Positions 45,050 through 54,192 of a stretch of DNA of 64,000 bases are shown here, one piece after another (position 1 is the stretch's first letter; every line of letters starts with the position of its first letter). The DNA is from an uncultured Alphaproteobacteria bacterium (GTDB lineage Bacteria; Pseudomonadota; Alphaproteobacteria; CAAHEQ01; UBA3637), in contig CAKQBW010000002.1 in assembly GCA_934216505.1 (NCBI GenBank), positions 1 to 64,000 of the forward strand, given 5' to 3'. The translations under genes and the position numbers were made by a program. The notes below the pieces were generated by a model. It saw nothing but the letters and a program-made list of their open reading frames with translations, was not told where the DNA came from and did not search any database.

Positions 45050-46837
45050 CTATTCATCACCGATTTTAAGGGCTTGGATAAAGGCATTTTGGGGGATTTC
45101 TACTTCCCCAAATTGACGCATGCGCTTTTTCCCTTCCTTTTGTTTTTCCAACAACTTCCGCTTACGGGTAATATCTCCGCCATAACATTTTGCAGTTACA
45201 TCTTTGCGAAAGGCTGAAATATCTTCACGGGCAATGATTTTTCCCCCGATGCTGGCTTGAATGGGAATCTTGAATTGATGACGGGGAATCAGGTCTTTTA
45301 AACGGGCGCAAATCTGACGCCCACGGCGTTCGGCTTGACTCCTGTGGGCCAAAAAGGCCAACGCATCTACTTGTTCGCCATGGACCAAGATATTGACACG
45401 AACCAAATCAGAGGGGCGGTAATCATCTACTTCATAATCAAAACTGGCATAGCCTCGTGAAATAGATTTTAACCTGTCGTAAAAATCAAATACGATTTCG
45501 TTTAAAGGCAGGCGATACACGGCCATGGCCCGATTGCCGACATAGGTTAAGTCTATTTGTTCGCCCCGTCTTTCGGTGCAAAGTTGTAAAATAGACCCCA
45601 AGTATTCATCAGGGGTTAAGATTGTAGCTTTCACCCATGGTTCTTCAATTTTTTCAATCGTTGTGAGGTCGGGCATATCAGCGGGATTGTGCATGACCAC
45701 CATCGTGTGATTTGTTTTATAGACCTTATAAGCCACTGAAGGCGCTGTGGTAATCAGATTTAAATTAAATTCTCGGGACAACCGTTCTTGAATAATTTCC
45801 ATGTGAAGCAGCCCCAAAAAGCCACAACGGAACCCCTGCCCCAACGCCATAGATTTGTCAGGGGTAAATTGAAAACTGGCATCATTGAGTTGTAATTTTT
45901 CTATTGCTTCTTTTAAGGCTTCATAATCGCTCATATCCACGGGAAATAAAGAGCAAAAGACAACACTTTGGCTGGGTTTGAAGCCTGCTAACGCCTGCGC
46001 ACACGGGGTCTTTTCATCCGTAATTGTGTCCCCCACTTTCGTTTCCCCGATCGTTTTAACGCCGCAAATAACGAACCCTAACTCCCCTGTGCCGATTTCG
46101 TTGGTATCTTGCATTTTCGGGGTGAAGTAGCCCAATCGTTCAATTTTATAGGTCGCCCCTGTGGCCATAAAACGAATCTGTTCATTCTTTTTTAAAACGC
46201 CCTCTACAACCCGTACCAAAATCACAATCCCCAAATAGGCATCGTACCATGAATCCACCAACATGGCTTTTAAGGGACGCAGAGGGTCCCCTTTCGGGGC
46301 GGGTAATCGGTCAATAATAACCTTTAAAACTTCATCAATTCCGATGCCTGTTTTGGCGGAAATCAAAGGGCAATTTGTGCAATCCAAGCCAATCACATCT
46401 TCAATTTGTTTTTTAACACGTTCAGGGTCGGCGGCGGGTAAATCAATTTTGTTGATGACAGGGATAATTTCATGGTTTGCGTCCAACGCTTTATACACAT
46501 TCGCCAAGGTTTGGGCTTCCACGCCTTGGGTGGCATCTACCACCAACAAAGACCCCTCACACGCATGTAAAGAACGGCTAACTTCATAGCCGAAATCCAC
46601 ATGTCCCGGGGTGTCAATCAGGTTTAAGATATAGTCCCCGTACTTTAACCGAACAGTTTGGGCTTTAATCGTAATCCCCCGTTCCCGTTCAATATCCATG
46701 TTATCCAAGATTTGGGCTTTCATTTCACGGTCAGAAACAGCCCCGCATTTTTGAATCAATCGGTCGGCCAAAGTGGATTTGCCGTGGTCAATATGGGCCA
46801 CAATAGAAAAATTACGAATTTTATTCAGTTCTGTCAT
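45050..46837 (-). CDS. lepA: Translation elongation factor 4 (LepA)
   Basis: Ribosomal GTPase linked to initiation and back-translocation. 595 residues. G1 AHIDHGKSTLADRL, RGITIKAQTV, DTPGHVDFGYEVSRSL and VINKIDLPAADPERV are intact; the LepA-specific C-terminal domain ends KKRMRQFGEVEIPQNAFIQA. I start at ATG 46837. TTGCGC-N17-TATAAT ends seven bases before ATG, so the AAAGGA in between may not be transcribed. Confidence 0.97.
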   Translation of the reverse strand: MTELNKIRNFSIVAHIDHGKSTLADRLIQKCGAVSDREMKAQILDNMDIERERGITIKAQTVRLKYGDYILNLIDTPGHVDFGYEVSRSLHACEGSLLVVDATQGVEAQTLANVYKALDANHEIIPVINKIDLPAADPERVKKQIEDVIGLDCTNCPLISAKTGIGIDEVLKVIIDRLPAPKGDPLRPLKAMLVDSWYDAYLGIVILVRVVEGVLKKNEQIRFMATGATYKIERLGYFTPKMQDTNEIGTGELGFVICGVKTIGETKVGDTITDEKTPCAQALAGFKPSQSVVFCSLFPVDMSDYEALKEAIEKLQLNDASFQFTPDKSMALGQGFRCGFLGLLHMEIIQERLSREFNLNLITTAPSVAYKVYKTNHTMVVMHNPADMPDLTTIEKIEEPWVKATILTPDEYLGSILQLCTERRGEQIDLTYVGNRAMAVYRLPLNEIVFDFYDRLKSISRGYASFDYEVDDYRPSDLVRVNILVHGEQVDALAFLAHRSQAERRGRQICARLKDLIPRHQFKIPIQASIGGKIIAREDISAFRKDVTAKCYGGDITRKRKLLEKQKEGKKRMRQFGEVEIPQNAFIQALKIGDE

Positions 46838-46926
46838 GTCCTTTATTATAGCGAAATTTTCATAAATGCGCAAGAAAAAGGTTGATATCTACAAAAGACT
46901 CTGTTATGAACAGAAAGGAGACCTGA

Positions 46927-47292
46927 ATGAAAGGAAGAAAAATGGGATTGAAAAAGATATTCGCAATGGCCAGTTTGGCGGTAGGGGCAGCGGTGGCGCC
47001 TGTTTCAGAAGCGCAAGCCCAGCCACGCCCTCATAAAAACGCGCCTCGTGTTGAAAATCGTGTTTCAGCGCGTGATATGAAAAAACAACAAAAAAAAGAA
47101 GAAAAAAAAGCTTTTTTGGGTGGTTTGATTGGGGGATTTTTATCGGGATTGATGGGCCAACAACAAGTGGTCCCTCCTCCACCACCTCCTCCACCGCCTC
47201 AACGAACTGTCGTGGTGAAAAAAACCGTCATAGAAAAAACAGTTGTTCACCCCATTCCGCCCCCTCCTTTTCGGCGGCATCGGGGACGGTAA
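46927..47292 (+). CDS. Exported proline-rich protein of unknown function
   Basis: 121 residues: a signal peptide (KKIFAMASLAVGAAVAPVSEAQA), a strongly basic Lys/Glu stretch, a Gly-rich hydrophobic segment (FLGGLIGGFLSGLMG), and nine prolines in a row before a basic tail (FRRHRGR). The Gly-zipper-like segment may insert in a membrane. No family assigned. AAAGGAG precedes ATG 46927. It shares a 90-base divergent promoter region with lepA. Confidence 0.7.
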   Translation: MKGRKMGLKKIFAMASLAVGAAVAPVSEAQAQPRPHKNAPRVENRVSARDMKKQQKKEEKKAFLGGLIGGFLSGLMGQQQVVPPPPPPPPPQRTVVVKKTVIEKTVVHPIPPPPFRRHRGR

Positions 47293-47313
47293 TTTCCCCT
47301 TTTAATGGCCTAT

Positions 47314-47342
47314 TTGACATTTTTTTATTTTTCAAGTATAAT
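47314..47342 (+). promoter_or_regulatory. rnpB promoter
   Basis: TTGACA (47314-47319), a 17-base spacer, and TATAAT (47337-47342), with the expected start at about 47349. Confidence 0.9.
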
Positions 47343-47348
47343 AAAAAA

Positions 47349-47721
47349 GTCAGATGATCGGGCAATCGCTGACCGAAAGGTTGGAGGAAAGTCCGGGCTT
47401 TTAAAGGACGCAATACCAGATAACATCTGGGCGGGGTGACCCGATGGAAAGTGTCGCAGAAAAGAAACCGCCTGTCTTGGGACGGGTAAGGGTGAAACGG
47501 CGGGGTAAGAGCCCACCGCATAGACCGAGAGGTCCTATGGCACGACAAACCCTATTGAAAGCAAGACCAAACACAGACAGCCCTGTGATCGGATAAATTA
47601 CAGGTTCAAACGAAAGTCCTGATTCGGCTGTCAAAAGGTAGGTCGCTTGAGTAGTTGAGTAATCAACTGACCAGACGAATGATTGTCCAACGACAGAACC
47701 CGGCTTATAGATGATCTGACT
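47349..47721 (+). ncRNA. rnpB: RNase P RNA
   Basis: Catalytic RNA that matures tRNA 5' ends. About 373 nt. The diagnostic 5' segment GAGGAAAGTCCGGGCTTTT, the GACCCGATGGAAAGTG region, GGTAAGGGTGAAACGG, TAAGAGCCCACCGC and the 3' ACAGAACCCGGCTTATAG are all present. Terminal sequences AGTCAGAT and ATCTGACT form P1. A-type architecture. Confidence 0.96.
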
Positions 47722-47752
47722 TTTCCCCTTCCCGAAAAGAAGGGGAATTTTT
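47722..47752 (+). terminator. rnpB terminator
   Basis: TTCCCCTTC/GAAGGGGAA, a 9-bp stem, then TTTTT. Its U-tract overlaps the stop codon of the convergent rlmH. Confidence 0.9.
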
Positions 47753-48206
47753 AATCCCGATGATAGGGGTGGCCGTCCCAAATTGTTTTGGCCCGATACA
47801 GTTGTTCTGCCAACACAACACGCATTAAAAAATGAGGGAGGGTCATGCGTCCAAAAGAAAGTATTAAATTGGCCCGCTTGAGGACTTTATTCCCGTGGCC
47901 GTTGGCCCCACCAATCATAAAAATAATGTTTTGGGCTTTGTCTTTGGCTTTCTTTAATTCTTGGGCAAATTCCCGTGAAGAAAGGGTTTGTCCGTGTTCG
48001 TCCAAAGCCACCACAAAATCCCCCTGCTCTATCCCAGAAAGCAATAAAGTGGCTTCGGCATTTTTTAATTCTAAATCTGTTAAATTTTTCTTTTCCACAT
48101 ACTCGTGAATTTCCACTTTTTCCCGCATCTTTTTTAAATAATCAGCGATTAAAGCGAATTCAGGCGTGTTTGTTTTTAACTTTCCAATGGCACGAATTTG
48201 AATCAT
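47751..48206 (-). CDS. rlmH: 23S rRNA (pseudouridine1915-N3)-methyltransferase RlmH
   Basis: SPOUT methyltransferase acting on helix 69 of 23S rRNA in the assembled ribosome. 151 residues; FMIGGANGHGNKVLKRANLI and LSFGRMTLPHFLMRVVLAEQLYRA are the family cofactor and trefoil-knot segments. Last gene of a six-gene operon; it overlaps the deaminase gene by four bases. Confidence 0.95.
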   Translation of the reverse strand: MIQIRAIGKLKTNTPEFALIADYLKKMREKVEIHEYVEKKNLTDLELKNAEATLLLSGIEQGDFVVALDEHGQTLSSREFAQELKKAKDKAQNIIFMIGGANGHGNKVLKRANLILSFGRMTLPHFLMRVVLAEQLYRAKTIWDGHPYHRD

Positions 48207-48613
48207 TTTGTTTTCTTTTGATATTTATGGGGGAGGAGTTTTTCAATAGACATAGGTGTCCAGCCCCGTTTGTTTTGAGCGGGGATTAAAACGGTGGCTT
48301 TGGGGCCGTAATCGGCAATATATTCCCGACATTTACCACAGGGAGAAATCACATAACTAGGCTTATCCCGCAGGGCCACAATCGTGTCAATTTTCATGTT
48401 TTTTTCGGCGGTGTTTGCTGTCCCAATGGCGATGATTTCCGCACAGGTCGCCACCGAAGGTTGGTTGGTGCCTGCATTGAGCCCCAAATAAACATGCCCT
48501 GATTTTGTCAAAAGGGCGGCGGCCACCACTGAATGATGATGTTCTTTATTATAGCGGGCCTCAATTAAATCTTGGGCCATTTCAACCAAATTTTGTGGGG
48601 TGATTTTTTTCAT
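48203..48613 (-). CDS. cdd: Cytidine deaminase-like protein
   Basis: 136 residues with the zinc site of the family: CAE (in SVATCAEIIAIG) and PCGKC (in VISPCGKCREYIADYG). It probably deaminates cytidine or deoxycytidine in pyrimidine salvage; blasticidin deaminase-like proteins share the motifs, so substrate is not certain. The start abuts the cvpA stop. Confidence 0.82.
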   Translation of the reverse strand: MKKITPQNLVEMAQDLIEARYNKEHHHSVVAAALLTKSGHVYLGLNAGTNQPSVATCAEIIAIGTANTAEKNMKIDTIVALRDKPSYVISPCGKCREYIADYGPKATVLIPAQNKRGWTPMSIEKLLPHKYQKKTK

Positions 48614-49225
48614 TTATAAATCCTCAATTTCAACAATATCTTCCATCATTTCGTCCAATGCTTTGCGGTCGGCTTCTTTATATTCCACTTCGGCTTTTGG
48701 CGGACGCTTTTTTTCGGTTTTTGGGGCCTGAGACGGGTGTTTTAAAGTCGGTTGATTGGGCAGAATTTTTTCCACCTTTTGCGCCATTTCCTGAATGTAT
48801 TTCACCGAAAGGTTTTCTTTGTCCATTTGTTTAATTTGGTCAGGCGTAAAGGCCATTTGTGCTGTGAAAAGCCACACTAAAACAATCAACAACAAAGCCC
48901 GTACAATCCCAAAAGCTGTCCCCAAAATACGGTCAAGTCCTGATAATGAACTTTTGCGTAATTTTTGGGTGATGTTGGCATTTAAAATCGTCATGACAAC
49001 CAAAATGATTAAAGCCGCCGATCCCGATAAAGAAAGGCTCCAAAGATTGACTTTTTCCACTTTTCCCGTTAAAAAAGAAAAAAGCGGATGATAACTGTAC
49101 AATGCCGCAATCCCTGCCAAAATCCAGCTGCTAATCCCCAATAATTCCCGCAGTAATCCCCGATACAGGGCAAACAAAACGGACACGATAATGGTGATAA
49201 AAACCACAAGATCAATGATTCCCAT
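48614..49225 (-). CDS. cvpA: CvpA-family membrane protein
   Basis: 203 residues: four membrane helices in the first 130 residues, starting MGIIDLVVFITIIVSVLFAL, with YRGLLRELLGISSWILAGI as the CvpA core; the tail is charged (PKTEKKRPPKAEVEYKEAD). CvpA proteins support envelope homeostasis and are required for colicin V production in E. coli. ATG directly follows the radA stop. Confidence 0.88.
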   Translation of the reverse strand: MGIIDLVVFITIIVSVLFALYRGLLRELLGISSWILAGIAALYSYHPLFSFLTGKVEKVNLWSLSLSGSAALIILVVMTILNANITQKLRKSSLSGLDRILGTAFGIVRALLLIVLVWLFTAQMAFTPDQIKQMDKENLSVKYIQEMAQKVEKILPNQPTLKHPSQAPKTEKKRPPKAEVEYKEADRKALDEMMEDIVEIEDL

Positions 49226-50605
49226 TTAATGTTCTCCTTTATTAAAAAAAGTTAAAAGTGTTTTTAAATTGCCGATTTCTGTTGTTTTAAAAGTTGTTTT
49301 TTTATTTTTATTAGGCGGGACTAAGGCTTTGACGAAACCTAACTTCGTGGCCTCTTTTAACCTGAGGTCAGATTGGGGTACATTCCGAATTTCCCCCGAT
49401 AAACCGATTTCCCCAAAAAAGACCATGTCAGCGGGTAAAGGGTGATTAAAAGCGCAAGATAAAATCGCCATGACCGCCGCTAAATCAACCGCCGGTTCCG
49501 TTAAACGCATGCCCCCCGCCACATTTAAGTAAATGTCTTTGTTGGCCATGGAAACGCCACAGCGGGCCTCTAATACCGCTAACAACATATTCAACCGATT
49601 GTTATCCCAACCCACGACCGCCCGCCGGGGACTGGTCCCTGTCATGGGGGCGACTAAGGCTTGGATTTCAACTAACATGGGGCGAGTGCCTTCTATGCCC
49701 GCAAACACACAACTGCCTGAGACATTGCCTTGCCGATCGGCCAAAAATAAAGCCGAAGGATTGGGAACTTCCGCTAACCCTTTTTCTGTCATTTCAAAAA
49801 CGCCAATTTCGTCCGTGGCCCCAAAACGATTTTTGACAGACCTTAAAATACGAAAATGATGTCCCCTATCCCCTTCAAAATACAGAACCGTATCCACCAT
49901 GTGTTCCAACACACGGGGACCCGCTAAAGTGCCTTCTTTGGTGACATGCCCCACCAAAAATAAAACAAATTGCCGCTTTTTGGCCAATCGGATCAGTTCG
50001 TGCCCACAGGCCCGTACCTGCCCCACAGTCCCTGGGGCCGATTCCACCGCATCATTATACATTGTTTGAATGGAATCTATTACAACAATATCAGGGGCCT
50101 CAGGGGTATCTAATGTCGCCACAATGTCCCGTATATGGGTTTCGCTGGCCAGCTGTACGGGGGCCTCAGCCAATCCCAAACGCAGGGCCCTGAGACGCAC
50201 TTGATCAACGGATTCTTCGCCCGAAATATAAACGCATTGTGTGGGGTGGCCCGCTTTATTGACGCCTTTGGATAAAGTGGCAACCGCCTGTAATAACAGG
50301 GTGGATTTGCCTATCCCTGGGTCGCCACCCACCAAGATGACAGACCCCGGGACAAGGCCGCCCCCACAGACCCTGTCTAATTCCATAATGTTGGATTTTA
50401 AACGAAAGAGAATTTCGGGAGCCCCTTGCAAATTTTCAAAACAAAGGAGACGGCCATTTTGTCCGCCTGTGGCGGTGGGGCTGTCGGCTAAGGATACGGC
50501 TTCTTCCTGAATTGTATTCCATTGCCCACAGGCCGAACATTGTCCCGCCCATCGGGGAAAAATCGCCCCACAATTTTGACAAACAAAATGCGTTGTTTTT
50601 TTCAT
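49226..50605 (-). CDS. radA: DNA repair protein RadA
   Basis: RecA-like helicase that extends D-loops and branch-migrates recombination intermediates. 459 residues: a zinc finger (FVCQNCGAIFPRWAGQCSAC), Walker A LVGGDPGIGKSTLLLQ, the RadA motif KNRFGATDEIGVFEM, and a C-terminal Lon-protease-like domain. It overlaps mlaF by four bases. Confidence 0.97.
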   Translation of the reverse strand: MKKTTHFVCQNCGAIFPRWAGQCSACGQWNTIQEEAVSLADSPTATGGQNGRLLCFENLQGAPEILFRLKSNIMELDRVCGGGLVPGSVILVGGDPGIGKSTLLLQAVATLSKGVNKAGHPTQCVYISGEESVDQVRLRALRLGLAEAPVQLASETHIRDIVATLDTPEAPDIVVIDSIQTMYNDAVESAPGTVGQVRACGHELIRLAKKRQFVLFLVGHVTKEGTLAGPRVLEHMVDTVLYFEGDRGHHFRILRSVKNRFGATDEIGVFEMTEKGLAEVPNPSALFLADRQGNVSGSCVFAGIEGTRPMLVEIQALVAPMTGTSPRRAVVGWDNNRLNMLLAVLEARCGVSMANKDIYLNVAGGMRLTEPAVDLAAVMAILSCAFNHPLPADMVFFGEIGLSGEIRNVPQSDLRLKEATKLGFVKALVPPNKNKKTTFKTTEIGNLKTLLTFFNKGEH

Positions 50606-51333
50606 TCTTTTGCCTTTATTTCCATTTGAATAGGTCCTTTGGCAGAGCCCGCCACAAATTGACGCACATAAGGATTTTTGGTTTGTTCCAATTCTTTAAC
50701 CGTCCCTGACCAAATAATTTTGCCGTTATAGAGCATGGCAATTTTGTCCGCAATTTTTTTGGCACTTTGCATATCGTGGGTGATGGTTAAAGCTGTTGCC
50801 CCCAATTTTTTCACACATCGCACAATTAAATCATTGATGACATCAGACATGATGGGGTCCAATCCCGTGGTGGGTTCGTCAAAAAATAAAGTATCAGGAT
50901 TGATGGCAATCGCTCGGGCCAATCCAACCCGCTTTTTCATTCCCCCCGATAAATCGGCTGGATAAACATCGGCGATATCGGGCTTTAAGCCCACCTCAGC
51001 CAATTTTTGAATGGCTATTTTTTTGGCCTTTTCTCGGGTCATTCCTTTTTGTTGTAAAACAGCAAATGCCACATTTTCCCAAACAGATAGGCTGTCAAAT
51101 AACGCCGCACTTTGAAACAGCATCCCAATATGTTTGCCATTGAATTGAATCTGTCCTTTATCAGGGGTCAAGAGTCCCAAGATACATTTTAAGGTGACCG
51201 ATTTTCCTGTGCCCGAGCCCCCAATAATCACGACAGATTCCCCCTGATGAATGGTCAAATCCACGCCGTCCAAGACTTTTTTAGACCCAAAGGCTTTGAC
51301 GACATTTTTTAGTTCTATTTGTGTTTTTTTCAT
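50602..51333 (-). CDS. mlaF: ABC transporter ATPase (MlaF-type)
   Basis: 243 residues: Walker A GGSGTGKSVTLKCIL, signature LSGGMKKRVGLARAIA, Walker B LFFDEPTTGLDPI and the switch His in TITHDMQSA. With MlaE it forms the inner-membrane phospholipid transporter keeping outer-membrane asymmetry. I start at ATG 51333, seven bases after the mlaE stop, with AAGGA in between. No MlaD gene follows; radA comes next. Confidence 0.92.
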   Translation of the reverse strand: MKKTQIELKNVVKAFGSKKVLDGVDLTIHQGESVVIIGGSGTGKSVTLKCILGLLTPDKGQIQFNGKHIGMLFQSAALFDSLSVWENVAFAVLQQKGMTREKAKKIAIQKLAEVGLKPDIADVYPADLSGGMKKRVGLARAIAINPDTLFFDEPTTGLDPIMSDVINDLIVRCVKKLGATALTITHDMQSAKKIADKIAMLYNGKIIWSGTVKELEQTKNPYVRQFVAGSAKGPIQMEIKAKE

Positions 51334-51340
51334 GTGTTCC

Positions 51341-52126
51341 TTATACATTGACAAAGGCTTCTGTCAAAAGATAGTTGAAAATTAAAATCAAAATACTGGC
51401 CGATACAACGGCGTTGGTGGTGGCTTGCCCTACCCCTTGCGCGCCGCCTTTAGATCTGAACCCGTGATAACATCCCATCAAGGCAATTAAAAAGCCAAAA
51501 ACACTGGCTTTAACCAGCCCTGAAATAATGTCCATTGCTTTTAAATAATTCCAAGTATTTATCAGGTAGGTTGTGGCGTTGAAGTCCATTTTATAAACCC
51601 CGACAAAATAGCCACCATACACCCCCAACACATCGCCAATCAAAACCAACAGGGGCATCATCAAAATCCCCGCCAACACCCGTGGGGCAATTAAGTATTT
51701 AAACGGATTGGTATTTAAAGTGGTTAAAGCGTCAATTTGTTCGGTGACCTGCATCGTTCCGATTTCAGCGGCCATCGCAGCCCCTATTCTGCCTGCCACC
51801 ATCAACGCCGCCATGACGGGGGCTAATTCCCGTGTGACCGCCACCAAAACGACCATAGACACGGCGCCTTGGGCCGAAAATTTAGAGACGGCTTCATAGG
51901 TTTGAATGGCAATCACCATACCCGAAAATAAAGTGGTTAAAGCCACCACAGGGAGAGAATAAAATCCAATTTCAATCAAGTGGTGGATAAATTCACGAAA
52001 ATAAAAAGGTGGCCGAACGCAGGCCCGTAAGGTGCGTCCTGTAAAAAGAATTAAATCCCCTGTGGCTTCAAAAAAGTTCAACATCACGCGCCCTTGTGTG
52101 TTGATAAATTTTAAAATGGTTTGCAT
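51341..52126 (-). CDS. mlaE: ABC transporter permease (MlaE-type)
   Basis: 261 residues with about five membrane helices and the MlaE motifs GFYSLPVVALTTLFSGMVIA, ELAPVMAALMVAGRIGAAMAAEIG and PRVLAGILMMPLLVLIGD. Partner of the MlaF ATPase in phospholipid transport. The start at 52126 follows AAAGGAG; first gene of the operon mlaE-mlaF-radA-cvpA-cdd-rlmH. Confidence 0.93.
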   Translation of the reverse strand: MQTILKFINTQGRVMLNFFEATGDLILFTGRTLRACVRPPFYFREFIHHLIEIGFYSLPVVALTTLFSGMVIAIQTYEAVSKFSAQGAVSMVVLVAVTRELAPVMAALMVAGRIGAAMAAEIGTMQVTEQIDALTTLNTNPFKYLIAPRVLAGILMMPLLVLIGDVLGVYGGYFVGVYKMDFNATTYLINTWNYLKAMDIISGLVKASVFGFLIALMGCYHGFRSKGGAQGVGQATTNAVVSASILILIFNYLLTEAFVNV

Positions 52127-52182
52127 AAAAACTCCTTTATCCCTTTTAGGGATAATTTTAAACAGACACGAAAAAAAATGCA

Positions 52183-52217
52183 AGAAAAAAAAGACAGGTT
52201 CCGAAAAACCTGTCTTT
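52183..52217 (-). terminator. Terminator of the outer-membrane barrel gene
   Basis: AAGACAGGTT/AACCTGTCTT, a 10-bp perfect stem, followed on the minus strand by a T-run into the mlaE upstream region. Confidence 0.85.
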
Positions 52218-52234
52218 GAAAAAGTGTTTTTTGT

Positions 52235-52780
52235 TTAGAAAAAGTATTTTACCTTGAACATTAACGTATCCGAATTTAACTTGGATTTGCTGAATGTCTT
52301 TCCGCCTTTTTCATTGAGCCACAAATGGCGATATTCTAAAGCCGTTCCAACGGGCCATTGTTCAAAATTATATTCAACGCCCCCCAAAATTTGTCCCGCG
52401 ATAGAATTGTTATGATCCCAACGGGCATAACCAAATCCAAAGCCCGCATAAGGTTCCACAACCCAGCCTGTGTTCGGAATAACAGCGGTGGCGTTGGCCA
52501 TGACGGCCCTTAATTGACGGGTGCGTCCGAAATCAGGTTGGACATCCATGCGCAAAAGCTCCCCTTCCACCCGGACATCGGTCCATTCGGTGGGAATGAC
52601 CGTTCCCGCAAACAAGGACCACAGAGGAGAGAAAGTTTCCAAATCATATTTAATTCCGTTGGTATAGGCATGGCCACCGTTCCAACTGGCCCCCAAGCCA
52701 ATGCCCGCATAATTGTCCGCCATTGCATAAGAGGACATCAATAAGCCCGCCGTTAATAAAGTTAAAAATTGAAGTTTCAT
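52235..52780 (-). CDS. Outer-membrane beta-barrel protein
   Basis: 181 residues: a signal peptide (KLQFLTLLTAGLLMSSYAMA), then alternating strands (VVEPYAGFGFGYARWDH, ILGGVEYNFEQWPVGTALEY) ending in Phe (LMFKVKYFF), the BAM recognition end. It looks like an eight-stranded barrel of the OMP_b-brl type; a PagL-like lipid A deacylase is possible but I do not see a clear catalytic His-Ser pair. A consensus promoter TTGACA-N17-TATGCT (52842-52814, minus) precedes it. Confidence 0.75.
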   Translation of the reverse strand: MKLQFLTLLTAGLLMSSYAMADNYAGIGLGASWNGGHAYTNGIKYDLETFSPLWSLFAGTVIPTEWTDVRVEGELLRMDVQPDFGRTRQLRAVMANATAVIPNTGWVVEPYAGFGFGYARWDHNNSIAGQILGGVEYNFEQWPVGTALEYRHLWLNEKGGKTFSKSKLNSDTLMFKVKYFF

Positions 52781-52879
52781 TTGAGTTTCCCTTTCGTTAA
52801 GATTGATGAGGTTAGCATAACCAGATATTTTGAACTTGTCAAGCAAAAAATAAACCTTCCTTGACGGATTTTTAAATAA

Positions 52880-52914
52880 CAAAACACACCCCTTTAAATA
52901 AAGGGGGTATGTTT
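52880..52914 (-). terminator. Terminator of the DUF2934 gene
   Basis: CCCCTTT/AAAGGGG with a 4-base loop and an imperfect outer extension, followed by a T-rich run on the minus strand. Confidence 0.6.
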
Positions 52915-52927
52915 CTTTAACCTTTTT

Positions 52928-53179
52928 TTAGGCTCTTTTTTTGGGGGTATTTTTAACCACTGTTTTAAGGGCCATTTTCGCAGGTTGTGCTTCTTTTTTA
53001 ACCGTAGATTTTACCGCTGATTTTTTGGCACAAGTTTTTTTAATTTCAACCTTTTTAGGGGCGAAAAATTGTTCACAAGCCTTCATCCAAAAATATTCGG
53101 CAGAACCATCTGGACGACCCGCCTTTTCCCATAGAAAATAGGCCGCTTCACGAATCATATTTTCATTAATTTGTGTCAT
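52928..53179 (-). CDS. DUF2934 protein with a lysine-rich tail
   Basis: 83 residues: residues 1-40 (MIREAAYFLWEKAGRPDGSAEYFW) match DUF2934, a short helical domain; residues 42-83 are Lys/Ala/Val/Thr-rich like histone H1 tails. It might bind nucleic acid, but this is untested inference. It is transcribed alone, with TATAAC-like sequence upstream and a terminator after it. Confidence 0.75.
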   Translation of the reverse strand: MTQINENMIREAAYFLWEKAGRPDGSAEYFWMKACEQFFAPKKVEIKKTCAKKSAVKSTVKKEAQPAKMALKTVVKNTPKKRA

Positions 53180-53250
53180 GATAATACTCCTCTTGTTATA
53201 TCAACAACATCTCTATCGTAAAACAAAAATAAAATTTTTGCAATACCTTT

Positions 53251-54054
53251 TTATTGTTTTGGGGCTTTTTTTTGTAAAAAAGTCAAAAGTTGATCTACAG
53301 GTAAGGGGCGAGAAAACCAATAGCCCTGTCCCATATCGCACCCATGTTCTTGCAACCATTCCTTTTGTTTAGTGGTTTCAATACCTTCCGCTAAAACAGG
53401 AAAACCTAAGTCGTGCCCTAGGCGAATCATAGACGCCACAATCGTTTGATTTTTTTCATGGGTGAAAAGTTCTTGAATAAAATCCATGTCAATTTTTAAT
53501 TTTTTGATGTTCAAGTTTTTTAAAGCATTAAAGGAAGCATAGCCTGTTCCAAAATCGTCCAAAGAGATAGCAATATTTAATTCTTCCAATTTTTTAAAAG
53601 TTTCAGATTCAAATAGGTCCCGATCAAAGTTTTGTCTTTCTGTAATTTCACATTCCAAAAAAGTGGGGTTAATCCGAATACCCTGTAAAGCATCTTGAAT
53701 TTTTTGGACAATAGAGGGGCTTTTTAATTGAGCTACAGAAAAATTGATGGCCAAATGCAAATCACGATAGCCTGCTTCATGAAGTTTGCGTAAATCAGAC
53801 AGTGTTTTTTTTAATAACATGTCCGTAAATTCTGTAATCAAGCCACTTTCTTCCAATATAGGAATAAATTCATTGGGGGGGATAATCCCACGGTGGGCAT
53901 CGTTCCAACGCATCAAGGCTTCTACTCCTAATACCTTTTCTGATTTTAAATCAAATTCAGGTTGATAGTAAAAGACAAATTCGTTGTTTTTCATGGCTTT
54001 TTTAAGCCGTTCAGGTGTAATTTTCTTTTGAAATAAGTTGCCAAATAAAGACAT
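53251..54054 (-). CDS. EAL-domain c-di-GMP phosphodiesterase
   Basis: 267 residues, almost entirely an EAL domain. The catalytic residues look intact: GVEALMRW (EAL), FSVAQLKSPSI, the ITE glutamate (ECEITERQNF), ISLDDFGTGYASFNAL (DDFGTGYSS-like), KKLKIDMDFIQ and LAEGIET. So it should hydrolyse c-di-GMP. No GGDEF, PAS or membrane segment is fused, so it is a soluble stand-alone enzyme. Neighbours give no clue to its target. Confidence 0.9.
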   Translation of the reverse strand: MSLFGNLFQKKITPERLKKAMKNNEFVFYYQPEFDLKSEKVLGVEALMRWNDAHRGIIPPNEFIPILEESGLITEFTDMLLKKTLSDLRKLHEAGYRDLHLAINFSVAQLKSPSIVQKIQDALQGIRINPTFLECEITERQNFDRDLFESETFKKLEELNIAISLDDFGTGYASFNALKNLNIKKLKIDMDFIQELFTHEKNQTIVASMIRLGHDLGFPVLAEGIETTKQKEWLQEHGCDMGQGYWFSRPLPVDQLLTFLQKKAPKQ

Positions 54055-54192
54055 TTTATCCTCCTTTTCATTGCTTTTATAAGATACTTATACACATTTT
54101 TTTTATAAAAAGCACGCTTTTTTTTCAAAAAGACTACACTTTTTGATTTTTTATGAGTATAATACGGGTATTTAAAAAAGAAAGGATATAAA

